NCBI GenBank assembly: GCA_963836695.1 | Contig: CAWIKX010000013.1 | Span: 62,001-126,000, forward strand | Reading direction: 5' to 3' | Source of the DNA: Roseiarcus sp963836695 | GTDB lineage: Bacteria; Pseudomonadota; Alphaproteobacteria; Rhizobiales; Beijerinckiaceae | DNA: 64,000 nt | Shown: positions 8,576 to 17,636 of the stretch, one piece after another | Position numbering within the stretch: the stretch's first letter is position 1 | How the letters are laid out: each line of letters opens with the position of its first letter | Notes under the pieces: model-generated | Told to the model about the DNA's origin: nothing | The model's input: the letters and a program-made list of their open reading frames with translations, nothing else | Databases searched by the model: none | Program-made: the position numbers and the translations under genes

Positions 8576-9394
8576 TCATTTCACCGCGCCCATCGTGAGG
8601 CCTCGCACGAGGTGCCGCTGCACGAGAAGGGCAAAGACGACGATCGGGAGAGCGCCGACCACGCCGGCCGCCGCCATCGACGCCCAGTCCGTGTTGATGC
8701 GGCCGATCAGCGTCCCTGTGCCTCGCGGCATGGTCATGGCTCGGGGCGTCGCGGTCAGCGCGAGAGCGAACAGGAACTCGTTGAATGTAGCAATCACCGC
8801 GAAGATCGCCGTCGCTGCGAGTCCAGGCGCAGCCAGGGGAAGCGCGATTCTGATGAACGCCGTCAGTCGGGAATCGCCGTCGACCATCGCAGCTTCCTCG
8901 AGATCGACCGGGATCTCATGGAAGAAGCTTTCCATCATCCAGACGCAGAAGGTGATGTTGAAGGCCGTATAAACCAAGATCAGCCCAGCCCAGCTATCGA
9001 TCAGCTTCAATTGCAGGATGAGCAGATAGACCGGCACCAGGATCACCACCGCGGGAACAATTCTGAGCGTCAGCAGCGCCAGCCCGGCCTTACGCTCCAG
9101 CCCGAAGCGGAGACGAAAGCGCGCGATCGCATAAGCGCCGAGCGCGCCGAAGGCGACCGCAATGCCAACCGACGCCGCCGTCACCACGATCGAATTGGTC
9201 AAGAAGCTGGAAAAGCCCTTGTCCTTGAACAGAAGGATGTAGCTCTCGAAGGTCGGCGCGTGCGGATAAAGAGTCGCGTCCTGCCTGATCTCCCTATTTG
9301 TTTTGAGCGAGGTCGCCACCATCCAATAGATCGGCAGCAGCACGATGACGAGCACGACGGCCGTCACGAGCCTTCGAAGCAGACGCGCCCTCAA
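8576..9394 (-). CDS. Carbohydrate ABC transporter permease (CUT1, MalG/UgpE type)
   Basis: A 272-residue inner-membrane permease with about six hydrophobic segments and the conserved EAA loop (DLEEAAMVDGDSRLTAFIRIALPLAAPG). The start is TTG at 9394, overlapping the stop of the preceding permease (ACTTGAGG), with GGAGG six bases upstream. A longer frame upstream is only the antisense of the neighbouring gene. It is last in the cluster ATPase, binding protein, permease, permease, and is followed by a palindromic repeat. Confidence 0.9.
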   Translation of the reverse strand: MRARLLRRLVTAVVLVIVLLPIYWMVATSLKTNREIRQDATLYPHAPTFESYILLFKDKGFSSFLTNSIVVTAASVGIAVAFGALGAYAIARFRLRFGLERKAGLALLTLRIVPAVVILVPVYLLILQLKLIDSWAGLILVYTAFNITFCVWMMESFFHEIPVDLEEAAMVDGDSRLTAFIRIALPLAAPGLAATAIFAVIATFNEFLFALALTATPRAMTMPRGTGTLIGRINTDWASMAAAGVVGALPIVVFALLVQRHLVRGLTMGAVK

Positions 9395-10344
9395 GTCGCC
9401 TCCACTCGTCGCAGAAGGCGCACCGCCGCGAGCGTGAGGGTCAGGATGAGCAGGCCGACGGTCACGAACAGGGCAGCCGCATAGCCGGTTTGCTGGAACT
9501 TGAACGCAACCTCGTATCCGTAAAGCGAGATGAGCTTGGTCGACGTTCCCGGACCACCTTGGGTCAGGACGAAGACCTGGTCGAACGTCCCGAAAGCATC
9601 GATCGTCCGCAGCACGATGGCGACGGCGAGAATGGGTCTCATCATCGGCAGGGTGAGATCGATAAAAGTCCGCCACGCGCCAGCGCCGTCGACCTGCGCG
9701 GCTTCGAACGGCTCCTGCGGCAGAGATTGCAGGCCCGCGAGGAGAATGAGGAAAACGAGCGGCGTCCACTCCCACACATCGAGCACGATGAGGCCGATGA
9801 AAGCCTTTACGGGATCGCCGAGGATCTCGACCTTTCCGCCCCCCAACGCCAGGGACAGGGCGGTCAGCATGCCGGTCTCGTTGGCGTAGATGAGCCGGAA
9901 CACGATTGCGACGACGACGGGCGTAATCACCATCGGCACGATCAGGACCGTTCTCAAGAGCCGGATCCCCGAAAGTTCCTTCGCACAGAACAACGCGAGC
10001 GCAAAACCGAGAACGGTCTCGATCGCGACCGCAATCGTCACAAACCGCAGAGTGATCCAGAGCGCGTTCAGAAACTCGGGATCGCTCCACAGGCGACGGT
10101 AGTTGTCGAGGCCGATATCCGACACGGCCCGGCCATAACGGTAAAACTTGGTGCTCGCCTGAAGACCGTTCCACAACGGATAGACGAGGACGCCGAACAC
10201 CGTGAGGACGGCGGGCGCGAGAAGCAGATAGGGCAGGAAAAGATCCAGCCCTGCTCCTTGCTGGCGCTCTCGCACCCGCGGTCGCGCCGTGGCGCGTCGG
10301 TCATTGACTTGCTCAGGCGCCGCAGGGCGCGTCGCTTCCGTCAC
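9391..10344 (-). CDS. Carbohydrate ABC transporter permease (CUT1, MalF/UgpA type)
   Basis: A 317-residue permease with a hydrophilic N-terminus and about six membrane segments. The EAA loop is visible (PFEAAQVDGAGAWRTFIDLTLPMMRP), and LILLAGLQSLP upstream of it is typical. It overlaps the following permease by four bases and lies 39 bases after the binding-protein gene on the same strand. It forms the heteromeric channel with the 8576-9394 product. Substrate undetermined. Confidence 0.92.
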   Translation of the reverse strand: MTEATRPAAPEQVNDRRATARPRVRERQQGAGLDLFLPYLLLAPAVLTVFGVLVYPLWNGLQASTKFYRYGRAVSDIGLDNYRRLWSDPEFLNALWITLRFVTIAVAIETVLGFALALFCAKELSGIRLLRTVLIVPMVITPVVVAIVFRLIYANETGMLTALSLALGGGKVEILGDPVKAFIGLIVLDVWEWTPLVFLILLAGLQSLPQEPFEAAQVDGAGAWRTFIDLTLPMMRPILAVAIVLRTIDAFGTFDQVFVLTQGGPGTSTKLISLYGYEVAFKFQQTGYAAALFVTVGLLILTLTLAAVRLLRRVEAT

Positions 10345-10383
10345 TTACACGCTCTCATGGGGCCCCGCGCCGCGGCGCTCCCG

Positions 10384-11701
10384 TCACTTGTAGTAGCCGG
10401 CCTGGGTCAGGTAATCCTTGACTTGCGCCGCCGCGACGTCAAGCGCGGCGCCGCCGCCGGATCCAGCCTGCAACGCCTTGTTGAGCTGAATACCGACAAG
10501 CTCTTCGATCTTCGCCCAATCGGGCGTGCGCGGCCGCGGCTGCGCCCCCGAGTTCGAACTGCTGGAGGGTAACCGGGATCAGGCGGTTGCCTGCGGGGGG
10601 AACCGTGAAGGCCCCCCGCTTGACCGGGATGGCGCCCGCCGCCGACAGCTTGGCCTGAATGTCGGGCGTGACGAACCATTTCAGGAACTCGATCGCGTTT
10701 GCTTTGTTAGGCGCAGTCTTGGGGACGCCAGCGATGAAAATTCCGATCTGGGCGATCGCCTTGTCCTTCTTTGGCACGATCGAAAAATCGAGTTTGCCGG
10801 GCACCTTCGTTTGCTTGGGGTCATCGGCCAATAGGGCGTTGCCCGTATATTGGATGGTTGCGCCGCAATCGCCGCCCAGCATGGCGGCGCCCTGCTGATC
10901 GCTTCCGAACTCGACTACGCCGGGAGGGGCGTTTTGCTTGAGGGTGGTCACCATGAAATCCGCCGCCGCCTTGCCGGCCTCGGAATTGAAGATGGTGTTC
11001 CACTTGTCGTCGAAGAAGTCGCCTCCGAAGGACAAGAGCAGCGGGTGCCAGGTCGTTACGATCGGGTTGCCCGACAATCCGTCGAACGCGACTGGATATT
11101 TGATGTTGCCGGCCGCGACACCCGCCTTGCCTTGCTCGATCACCTCGTCCCAGGTTTTGGGCGGGCCGTTCTTGTAGACGTCGTTGCGGTAGGTGAAGGT
11201 CTGGATGTCGCCGATAAACGGCACGCAGATGAGCTTTGGCGTCGCCCCCTCGAAGCCTTTGACGCGCGGCCCCTGTTGCGGCGGCCAGTAGCCCATGTCG
11301 ATCATGGGCTTGACCCAATCCTTGTCCGCGCCATCGATTCCCCCGGCGCCGAGGTCTTCCAGCACCTCCGCCGCGCCGAATTGCGGGACCCACGGATCGT
11401 CGAGCAGGTAGAGGTCGTATTGGCCCGCGCCGCTCTGCGCGTCGTTGAAGAATTTCTCCAGGGTGACGCCGTACTCGTCCTGCAGGAACTGGATGTCGAA
11501 GCCCTGCGCTTGAGCGAGCGGAATGATCTTCTCCTTGAAGGGCACGAGGGCGCCGTCAACGAAGCCGCCGATCACCACCTTTTTGCCGGCCGCCTTGGCC
11601 GGCGTCGCGGAGCCCAAGCCAGCGAGAAGCGCCGCGCCTGCGCCTCCCTTGAGCAGGCTGCGCCGATTTACGCCACTTCCTTGCTTGTCAGTTGCGCTCA
11701 T
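10384..11701 (-). pseudogene. CUT1 ABC solute-binding protein, frameshifted near C-terminus
   Basis: Extracellular solute-binding protein of about 438 residues if the frame is repaired. A Tat-type leader (NRRSLLKGGAGAALLAGLGSA) precedes the mature domain. The normal frame ends in LQQFELG; a run of five C at 10545-10549 then shifts it. The neighbouring frame continues naturally (TPDWAKIEELVGIQLNKAL, ending DYLTQAGYYK) to a stop at 10384. Removing one base from the run restores a full-length family member, so a homopolymer sequencing error is a live alternative to true inactivation. Its ATG overlaps the stop of the ATPase gene (ATGA). Confidence 0.85.
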
Positions 11702-12795
11702 TGTTCCACCCTCCTGTTATCAACGCGGTGAACGACGGTGACGCCCTTCGCATCGAAGAAGCATGCGTCGTCCGCATCGAATTTCACGCCGACCTTCGAG
11801 CCCACGCGAGCGGTGAAGCCCCTTCCCGCGCGCACCGAGAGATGTTCGTCGCCAACGCGCACCTCGACCAGCGTCTCATTGCCCATCGGCTCGACGACAT
11901 AGATCTCGCCCTTGAGAGCGCCGGGCGTCTCGGGGTCGGCGAGGCTGAAATCCTCGGGCCGCGCGCCCATCTCGGTCAGGGCGCCTGCGGCGCAGGCCGC
12001 GCGCCTTTCCGGTTTCAGCGCGACATTGACGCCGCCAACCTGCAACCCGCCATCCGTCAGACGAGCTTTGAGTACGTTCATGGGAGGATTGCCGACGAAG
12101 GTGGCGACGAACCGGTTCTCGGGGCGCTCATAAATCTCTTCGGGAGAGCCGACCTGCTGCAATTCGCCGGCGTTCATCACCGCGATGAGATCGGCCATGG
12201 TGAGCGCTTCGGCCTGATCGTGGGTCACATAGAGGGTGGTTGCGCCGAGTCGCTGGCAGAGGCGCTTGAGTTCGCCGCGCATGCTCAGACGAAGCCGCGC
12301 GTCGAGGTTCGACAAGGGCTCGTCCATCAGAAACGCGGCGGGATCGCGCACGATCGCCCGCGCCAGCGCCACACGCTGGCGCTGGCCGCCCGACAATTGC
12401 CGCGGGCGGCGGTCGAGCAGGTGCTCGATCTCAAGGGTGGTTGCGACCTCGCTGACCTTCGCAGCGATGTCGGCGCCGCTCACTTTTCGTATCCAGAGCG
12501 GATAGCCGATATTGTCCCTGACGGTCTTGTGCGGATAGAGAGCATAGCTCTGAAACACCATGGCGACGTCGCGGTCGCGCGGCTGGAGCTGCGTCACATC
12601 CCGCTCGCCGATCAGGACGCGCCCTTTCGTCGGCATGTCGAGGCCCGCGAGAATGCGCAATGCCGTCGTCTTGCCGCATCCGGAAGGGCCGAGCAGCGCC
12701 ATGAACGAGCGATCCGGCACTTTCAAGTCGAGCGAATGCAGAGCGGTGAATGTATCGAATGTCTTCCGGACGCCGTGGTAGCGGACCGCGCTCAT
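11698..12795 (-). CDS. Carbohydrate ABC transporter ATP-binding protein (UgpC/MalK type)
   Basis: A 365-residue cytoplasmic ATPase with all motifs intact: Walker A GPSGCGKTT (about residue 36), Q-loop FQSYALYPHKTV, signature LSGGQRQRVALARAI, Walker B AFLMDEPLSNLDA, switch histidine TLYVTHDQ. A C-terminal OB-type domain (from RPEDFSLADPETPG to the end) matches the MalK/UgpC regulatory domain. It heads the minus-strand operon and its stop overlaps the binding-protein start. As the window's only CUT1 ATPase it could also serve the ATPase-less transporter at 31.6-34.9 kb; that is inferred. Confidence 0.95.
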   Translation of the reverse strand: MSAVRYHGVRKTFDTFTALHSLDLKVPDRSFMALLGPSGCGKTTALRILAGLDMPTKGRVLIGERDVTQLQPRDRDVAMVFQSYALYPHKTVRDNIGYPLWIRKVSGADIAAKVSEVATTLEIEHLLDRRPRQLSGGQRQRVALARAIVRDPAAFLMDEPLSNLDARLRLSMRGELKRLCQRLGATTLYVTHDQAEALTMADLIAVMNAGELQQVGSPEEIYERPENRFVATFVGNPPMNVLKARLTDGGLQVGGVNVALKPERRAACAAGALTEMGARPEDFSLADPETPGALKGEIYVVEPMGNETLVEVRVGDEHLSVRAGRGFTARVGSKVGVKFDADDACFFDAKGVTVVHRVDNRRVEQ

Positions 12796-13072
12796 CGAGC
12801 GCGTCTCGCGAAGCTCTCGTAGAGGTCCCGCATCGGCGTTCTACGCCGGGCGCTCTGCTGAAACCACAGACGCGGCCGCCACGACGAGCCTTCTTGCGTC
12901 TTCTTCCATCGACTGTTCCGCCCTGTTGACCCTCGAATGGGGTCTTTGATGCATATGTCGTGCCGACTATCGAAATATCCCGATTGAAGAGAAAGGTCCA
13001 GTTTCGAGCAAATCGTCAGGTCCAATACGGAAGGCCGTCGCAAGGGCGCTAGATTGTGCTGTCAATGAAACC

Positions 13073-13161
13073 CGTCATTGCGAGCGAAGCTGAGCAATCC
13101 AGAGAACGTAGGGCGCCACGCTTCGCTGGATTGCGTCGTCGCTGCGCTCCTCGCAGTGACG
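13073..13161. repeat. Palindromic dispersed repeat, copy 2; rest of 12796-13199 gap empty
   Basis: A palindrome of about 89 bp starting CGTCATTGCGAGCGAAGC and ending CTCGCAGTGACG, same family as 8432-8522 and 57940-58029. It occupies part of a 404-base gap between the ABC operon and the aminotransferase gene. In the rest of the gap I see no gene; it should hold the promoter of the ABC operon. Confidence 0.8.
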
Positions 13162-13199
13162 ACTCCATGGAAACCTAGCGGAATCTAGGCGAGCGCTTC

Positions 13200-14561
13200 T
13201 CAATGCGCAGTTGCCGAGGCGACGTCGTCGATCGCCTGTTTAAAAGTATCGACCGTCCGATCCAGATCGTCATGGGTGACGATAAACGGCGGCGCGACTT
13301 CGATGCTCGTGCCGATCGCGCTCGCGATCACGCCGAGATCAAGCATGCGCCGCACAATTCTCCTCACCGTATCGTCTTCGAACGCGGCCTTCGTTGTCTT
13401 GTCGGAGGTAAAGTCGACCGCGTGCCAGCTGCCCATTCCGCGAATCTGCCCAACTATCGGATGATCGCCAATCGCGGCTTTGAGCCCGGCCCGCAGATAC
13501 TTGCCGTTTTCGAGAGACTTGGGGATCAGTTTCTCTCGCGTCTTGATGTCGATGACGGCGTTTGCGGCGGCGGCCGCCACCGCATGTCCGCTGAAGGTGT
13601 GCACGTGCTTGAAGATAGGCATGGCGTCCGCAATCTCGTCGCGCGTGATGACGGCGCCCATAGGCATATAACCGGCAGTCAGCGCCTTCGCGCTTGTCAT
13701 GATGTCCGGCTCGATGTCGAAATGCTCGCTGACAAACCAGTGGCCCGCCCGCCCGAAACCGGTGATGACCTCGTCGACGATCATGAGGACGCCGTACTTG
13801 GTGCAAATCTCGCGCACTCGGCGCCAATAGTTCTTTGATGGCACTTGCGCGCCGTTCGCCTGCATGATCGGCTCGCCGATAAACGCGGCGACCAGCTCCG
13901 GATTCTCGAGCTGGATCTGCCGCTCGAGATGGTTGGCGCAGAACGCCTCGTAGTCTTCGACGCTCATGCCCAACGGATTGCGGTAGGACATCGGGTTGCC
14001 GACGAAACTGTAGCCGGGAACGCGCGGATCGATCGTCTCGCGCACGGGGAGCCAATCGGTGGCCGAAAGAGCGCCCATCGTCGCGCCATGAAAGGCGTTC
14101 CAGCGCGAGATGATCTTGTAGGCGCTCGGTTTCTTGCCGCTCGCCTGGTGATATTGCTTGGCGATCTTGAAGGCGGTCTCGACGGCCTCCGAGCCGCCGC
14201 TGACGAACATGACTTTCGAGAGTCGTCCCGGCGCGAGCTCGGCGATGCGCGCCGCCAGCCGGATCATGGGCTCGGTCACGTTGCGGCCTGATCCGATATA
14301 GTGGAGCGTCTTGGCCTGCTCATACATGGCCCGCGCAATCTCTTCGTTGCCATAGCCGAGCGAGTTAGCCCGCGATGACGAGCCCATCATGTCGAGATAG
14401 GTTTTGCCGTGGATGTCGACGACTTGGACGCCGGACCCCGAGGCCATGATCATGGGCCCATATTTCTCAACATCGTCGCGGTGGGTGATCGGGAAAATAC
14501 AATGATCGAGCGCGTTCTTCGTCAGGCTGTTAGCGCCTTCGATCGGGGTTTTCACGTTCAT
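13200..14561 (-). CDS. Class III (omega) aminotransferase, PLP-dependent
   Basis: A 453-residue fold-type I aminotransferase of subgroup III. The start ATG at 14561 follows GGGAGG and gives MNVKTPIEG. Visible features: VSGGSEAVETAFKIAKQYHQ (cofactor phosphate), WNAFHGATMGALSATD, the Asp motif MIVDEVITGFGRAG, and the Schiff-base lysine in MTSAKALTAGYMPMGAV. Members move amino groups from omega-amino acids, diamines or taurine to a keto acid. It lies between an ABC transporter and a MocR regulator, which suggests use of an imported amine; the substrate is inferred only. Confidence 0.9.
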   Translation of the reverse strand: MNVKTPIEGANSLTKNALDHCIFPITHRDDVEKYGPMIMASGSGVQVVDIHGKTYLDMMGSSSRANSLGYGNEEIARAMYEQAKTLHYIGSGRNVTEPMIRLAARIAELAPGRLSKVMFVSGGSEAVETAFKIAKQYHQASGKKPSAYKIISRWNAFHGATMGALSATDWLPVRETIDPRVPGYSFVGNPMSYRNPLGMSVEDYEAFCANHLERQIQLENPELVAAFIGEPIMQANGAQVPSKNYWRRVREICTKYGVLMIVDEVITGFGRAGHWFVSEHFDIEPDIMTSAKALTAGYMPMGAVITRDEIADAMPIFKHVHTFSGHAVAAAAANAVIDIKTREKLIPKSLENGKYLRAGLKAAIGDHPIVGQIRGMGSWHAVDFTSDKTTKAAFEDDTVRRIVRRMLDLGVIASAIGTSIEVAPPFIVTHDDLDRTVDTFKQAIDDVASATAH

Positions 14562-14678
14562 GGAGAAGCCTCCCACTGATTGAGCCGAACTTATCGACGC
14601 AGACCGGGCGTTCGATAGCGCCACTCGCGTGCATTATCAGCGGTCCACAACGCCGCCTGCATTTGGCCGGATGCATTG

Positions 14679-14817
14679 GACCCCCTCCACCGTCCTTCGG
14701 ACGGTCCCCTCCCCGCTCCGCGAGGGAGGATAAGTAAGCTGGACTGCCGGCGCCAAATCCTCCCTTGCCGGGCAGCGGCGGGGCAGGGCGACCATGCGAA
14801 GCATGGTGGTAGGGGCA
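14679..14817. repeat. MITE-like repeat of nested hairpins
   Basis: Outer arms are GACCCCCTCCACC and GGTGGTAGGGGC. Inside are two perfect small hairpins, ACCGTCC-TTC-GGACGGT (14689-14705) and ACCATGC-GAA-GCATGGT (14791-14807). Such repeats are scattered in rhizobial genomes. It fills much of the gap between the MocR gene and the aminotransferase. Confidence 0.6.
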
Positions 14818-14853
14818 GATTCGTAGCCAAAGATCGATGCCGCAATGCTTCGC

Positions 14854-16344
14854 TCAGTTCTTGCTCGTGAGATCGACGAAAATCCGGCGCAGCGTTTTTA
14901 ACTCAGCCAGGAGCGCTGGCCGCTCAAGCGCGGTGTAACCCAGGATCAGGCCGTGGCGGGGAGGGCTTTGGCGATAGTGCAGCGATAGGGGCGTCACAAC
15001 CACGCCGCTTTCGCGCGCTCGATTGGTGATCTCGACGTCGTCCACGCCTTCGCGGCAGTACCAGAGCGACTGGATGCCGGAGTCCGTGGGCCCGGGCTCG
15101 AGCCATTCGCCAAGCTCCGACTGACATAGAAGCATGAATTCCTCCCGGCGCTTTCTGTAGAGCCGCCGCATCCGGCCGAGATGGCTCGTGAAGTGGCCTT
15201 CCTCAATGAAATCGGCGAGCGCCGCCTGCAGGATTCCGGACGCGTATTGCCCGGTGAGAAACATCGCCTGAGATATGTTCGCGACCATGTTGAGCGGCAG
15301 AATGACGTAGCCGATGCGCAGAGCAGGGAACATCGTCTTGGAAAAGGTGCCGACATAGATGGTGCGACTGTCCGCCGTTACGCCTTGCAGCGCCGGAACC
15401 GCGGCGCCGGAGAATCGATATTCGCCATCGAAGTCGTCTTCGATGATCCAGGCGTCGTGGGAACGCGCGATCTCCGCCAGGCGCAGCCTTTGTTCGAGGC
15501 GCATTGTTACGCCGAGCGGGCTTTGACATGACGGCGTGACATAGATCGCCCGCAGCCGGTCCTCAGGCGGCGACGAAAGCTCCCAGCCCTCCATGCTGAC
15601 CGGAAGCGGCATGATCGCGGCGCCCGCCGCCACGAACGCGGATTGCGCGGCGGGATAGCCCGGGTCCTCCATCCAGACGCAATCTTGGGGATCGGTCAGG
15701 ATGCGCGCGAGGAGATCGAATGCCGGTTGCGCCCCGTTGGTGATCACGACTTGGTCGGGATCGCAACGCACGCCGCGCGCCGAGGCGAGATAACGCGCAA
15801 TCGCCCGCTTGAGCGGAGGATAGCCTGCGATGTGCTGGTAGCCGAAGACGTAATCGCCGCCCGCCTGAAGCCGATGCGCGAGGATGCGCCGGAGCGTGAC
15901 GAACGGGAAATGCGTGACGTCAGCAAGTCCCGGTTGAAGCGAACGCCGGTGCGCCAGACCGAAGAAATTCATCGGCTGGGAGATCATCTGCCGTCCGCGC
16001 ATGGACAATGGATCTTTTGTTCCTGCCGGTTCCACGATTCGCTGCGTTGTCGATCGATTGGGCGCGGCGGCGACAAAAGTCTGGGACCCGCGCCGGGCCT
16101 GAACATAGCCCTCAACTTCGAGCTGCTGGTAGGCGCTCACCACGGTGTTGCGCGAAACGTCGATCTTCTGCGCCAGCGCGCGTGAGGAGGGAAGGCGGCC
16201 GTCGAGGGGGAGGCTCCCATCCATGATCAGTTCGACGAGCCGAAGATAAAGCTGGCGATGCAGCGGCTCGGGGGAATTACGATCGAGAGCGATGAGGTCG
16301 AGAAGAAGCTCGGGTCGACGCGAGGTGGACCTGATATTTTTCAT
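14854..16344 (-). CDS. MocR/PdxR-type regulator (GntR HTH fused to aminotransferase domain)
   Basis: A 496-residue fusion. An N-terminal GntR winged helix (PLHRQLYLRLVELIMDGSL ... LPSSRALAQKIDVSRNTVV, residues 25-75) joins a fold-type I aminotransferase-like domain with VITNGAQPAFDLLARIL, EDDFDGEYRF and the PLP lysine in YVGTFSKTMFPALRIGY. The start ATG at 16344 follows GGTGGGG. MocR proteins use PLP and often an amine ligand to control nearby catabolic genes. Same strand and position point to control of the class III aminotransferase and perhaps the ABC transporter. Confidence 0.92.
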   Translation of the reverse strand: MKNIRSTSRRPELLLDLIALDRNSPEPLHRQLYLRLVELIMDGSLPLDGRLPSSRALAQKIDVSRNTVVSAYQQLEVEGYVQARRGSQTFVAAAPNRSTTQRIVEPAGTKDPLSMRGRQMISQPMNFFGLAHRRSLQPGLADVTHFPFVTLRRILAHRLQAGGDYVFGYQHIAGYPPLKRAIARYLASARGVRCDPDQVVITNGAQPAFDLLARILTDPQDCVWMEDPGYPAAQSAFVAAGAAIMPLPVSMEGWELSSPPEDRLRAIYVTPSCQSPLGVTMRLEQRLRLAEIARSHDAWIIEDDFDGEYRFSGAAVPALQGVTADSRTIYVGTFSKTMFPALRIGYVILPLNMVANISQAMFLTGQYASGILQAALADFIEEGHFTSHLGRMRRLYRKRREEFMLLCQSELGEWLEPGPTDSGIQSLWYCREGVDDVEITNRARESGVVVTPLSLHYRQSPPRHGLILGYTALERPALLAELKTLRRIFVDLTSKN

Positions 16345-16659
16345 GTTTGGGCCCCACCTCTTAGGCCACTTCAACCCCGGTAACCCGCAGGGTCAAGGTG
16401 GCCGCGATGGATGAGCCAATAGTGGTGGTTTTCGAAAATCTAAATTGTGAACAATCTGTTGCGTATTTCTGAATTCTGAAATATGGTGCGATGAGGTCGA
16501 AGATCGCGGCAACGCTGAGATCACGCTGTTGGGTCGAGAGCCAGCTCGCGAGAGCCAGCCATAGAAAAAAGGCAATGAAGGACGTGAACACCGAAGGCAG
16601 CGCCACAATGGCGGCCAGACCGCCCTGGAGGGCGCCGTCATCGCGAGCTCGGGTCCAAC

Positions 16660-16743
16660 CAACGAGGTGAGTTGAGCGAGCGCGCGGTTCTTTTATTTCT
16701 CCCCGCGTAACCCCTTGATAAGTCCCAATTCGCAAAAATAAAC
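16660..16743 (+). repeat. Dispersed head-hairpin element, copy 1: head part, split by the IS
   Basis: The head contains GTAACCCCTTGATAAG (16707-16722), then CCCAATTCGCAAAAATAAA. It matches copies at 26675-26840 (plus) and 51310-51470 (minus). The IS1595-family element is inserted at its end, and the hairpin half continues at 19227-19290. Apart from this the gap from 16345 shows no gene. Confidence 0.7.
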
Positions 16744-16768
16744 GGCGATTATCTAGTTGACAAATGTT
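16744..16768 (+). repeat. Left terminal inverted repeat of the IS
   Basis: 25 bp, identical in inverted orientation to 19194-19218. It contains TTGACA (16757-16762) pointing inward. Confidence 0.95.
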
Positions 16769-16784
16769 CGTCAAGGCGTAGTAT
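16757..16784 (+). promoter_or_regulatory. Inward promoter overlapping the left IS end
   Basis: A consensus -35 TTGACA inside the terminal repeat, a 16-bp spacer and TAGTAT as -10, followed by GGGGAGG (16795-16801) and the GTG of the first passenger gene. The right end has the same TTGACA and a GGTATCTCTC stretch before the transposase, so both transcripts start from the IS termini. Confidence 0.6.
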
Positions 16785-16808
16785 CTCTCCTAACGGGGAG
16801 GTAAATCT

Positions 16809-17051
16809 GTGGCTAAAGAAATAAGAAGCATCGCGATCAGCCCACCGGATCAATCACAGAAATTTCTAACGATCCGTCTGGATGTTCTCGACGGCGATAA
16901 GACGGAATCCATTGACGCTCGGATTCAAGTTCCCCTGGCAATGGCATTGATGTCGGCACTTCAGGACATGCAGGCGAAACATAAAATCCCCATTCCACCC
17001 AACTTCCGGCCCCAAGGCCCCCCAAGTCTAACGCTGGTGGCCGAGGATTAG
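16809..17051 (+). CDS. IS passenger protein 1, 80 residues, unknown function
   Basis: The GTG start at 16809 follows a strong ribosome-binding site (GGGGAGG, 7 bases away). The product starts AKEIRSIAISPPDQSQKFLT and appears soluble, with a beta-rich N-terminal half and a helical segment (LAMALMSALQDMQAKH). I recognise no domain. It is the first gene of the plus-strand cargo, 140 bases before passenger 2. Confidence 0.65.
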   Translation: MAKEIRSIAISPPDQSQKFLTIRLDVLDGDKTESIDARIQVPLAMALMSALQDMQAKHKIPIPPNFRPQGPPSLTLVAED

Positions 17052-17190
17052 CGGCGCAGTGGGAAATTCGTCCCATTTAGCAATCCTAAAATATGACCAG
17101 TGTGGCATTAATCCACAATAATAATCCACAACACACCCATTGCGGCATGCCGCGAAGTGTGGCATGTAGTCTCCCCGAGAGAGTGAGCGC

Positions 17191-17631
17191 ATGTCGTTCG
17201 TGGCAAAATTGAAAGAAGAGATCGCGAGCACGGAGGCTGAACTGGCCTCCGACCCGCGTTGGGTGAGGCTTCAGGCACTTCTAAAAATGTTGCGCCTGTA
17301 TAAATCGGACCCGGAGATTCCTTATTTCAGTTCGCGGAAAGAGGCCGTTGATGGCGCTGATCGTAAGCGGCCGAGAACCTCAGGAGCCCGCCAGCAAGCG
17401 CTGGAGGCGGCAAGGAATTTTCTCCTAAGCTCCAGCGCGCCCGTCCCTACGGCAGGGATTTACGAAGCTGTCCGAAAGAAAGGGGTAGTCATTGGCGGAG
17501 AGAATCCAAAAAATAACCTATCCGCCATGCTCCATTACTCGCCAGACTTCGTGTCCCACGGTAGGCAGGGCTGGACTCTGATAGAGGCAAAAATGGGAGT
17601 GGCCTCCTCCACTGAAGAGGAGGCCACTTAA
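17191..17631 (+). CDS. IS passenger protein 2, coiled coil plus HARE-HTH-like domain, 146 residues
   Basis: The ATG at 17191 follows GAGAGTGAG. Residues 1-40 form a charged amphipathic helix (FVAKLKEEIASTEAELASD). Residues 68-132 resemble a HARE-type winged helix as in the RNA polymerase delta subunit and some restriction enzymes (RQQALEAARNFLLSSSAPVP, then IYEAVRKKGVVIGGENPKNN and LHYSPDFVSHGRQGWTL). A DNA-binding or regulatory role is inferred from that resemblance only. The stop is 5 bases before the tRNA-like gene, so both are probably on one transcript. Confidence 0.75.
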   Translation: MSFVAKLKEEIASTEAELASDPRWVRLQALLKMLRLYKSDPEIPYFSSRKEAVDGADRKRPRTSGARQQALEAARNFLLSSSAPVPTAGIYEAVRKKGVVIGGENPKNNLSAMLHYSPDFVSHGRQGWTLIEAKMGVASSTEEEAT

Positions 17632-17636
17632 AGTTT

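Noticed and set aside
9490..10572. 360-residue frame on the plus strand
   Set aside because: It is antisense to two clear ABC genes, lacks a ribosome-binding site and is rich in Arg, Asp and Glu as expected from the reverse of GC-rich coding DNA.
16361..16774. 137-residue minus-strand frame before the IS
   Set aside because: It runs from the MocR upstream region into the IS end; no ribosome-binding site, and the IS insertion makes part of it accidental.
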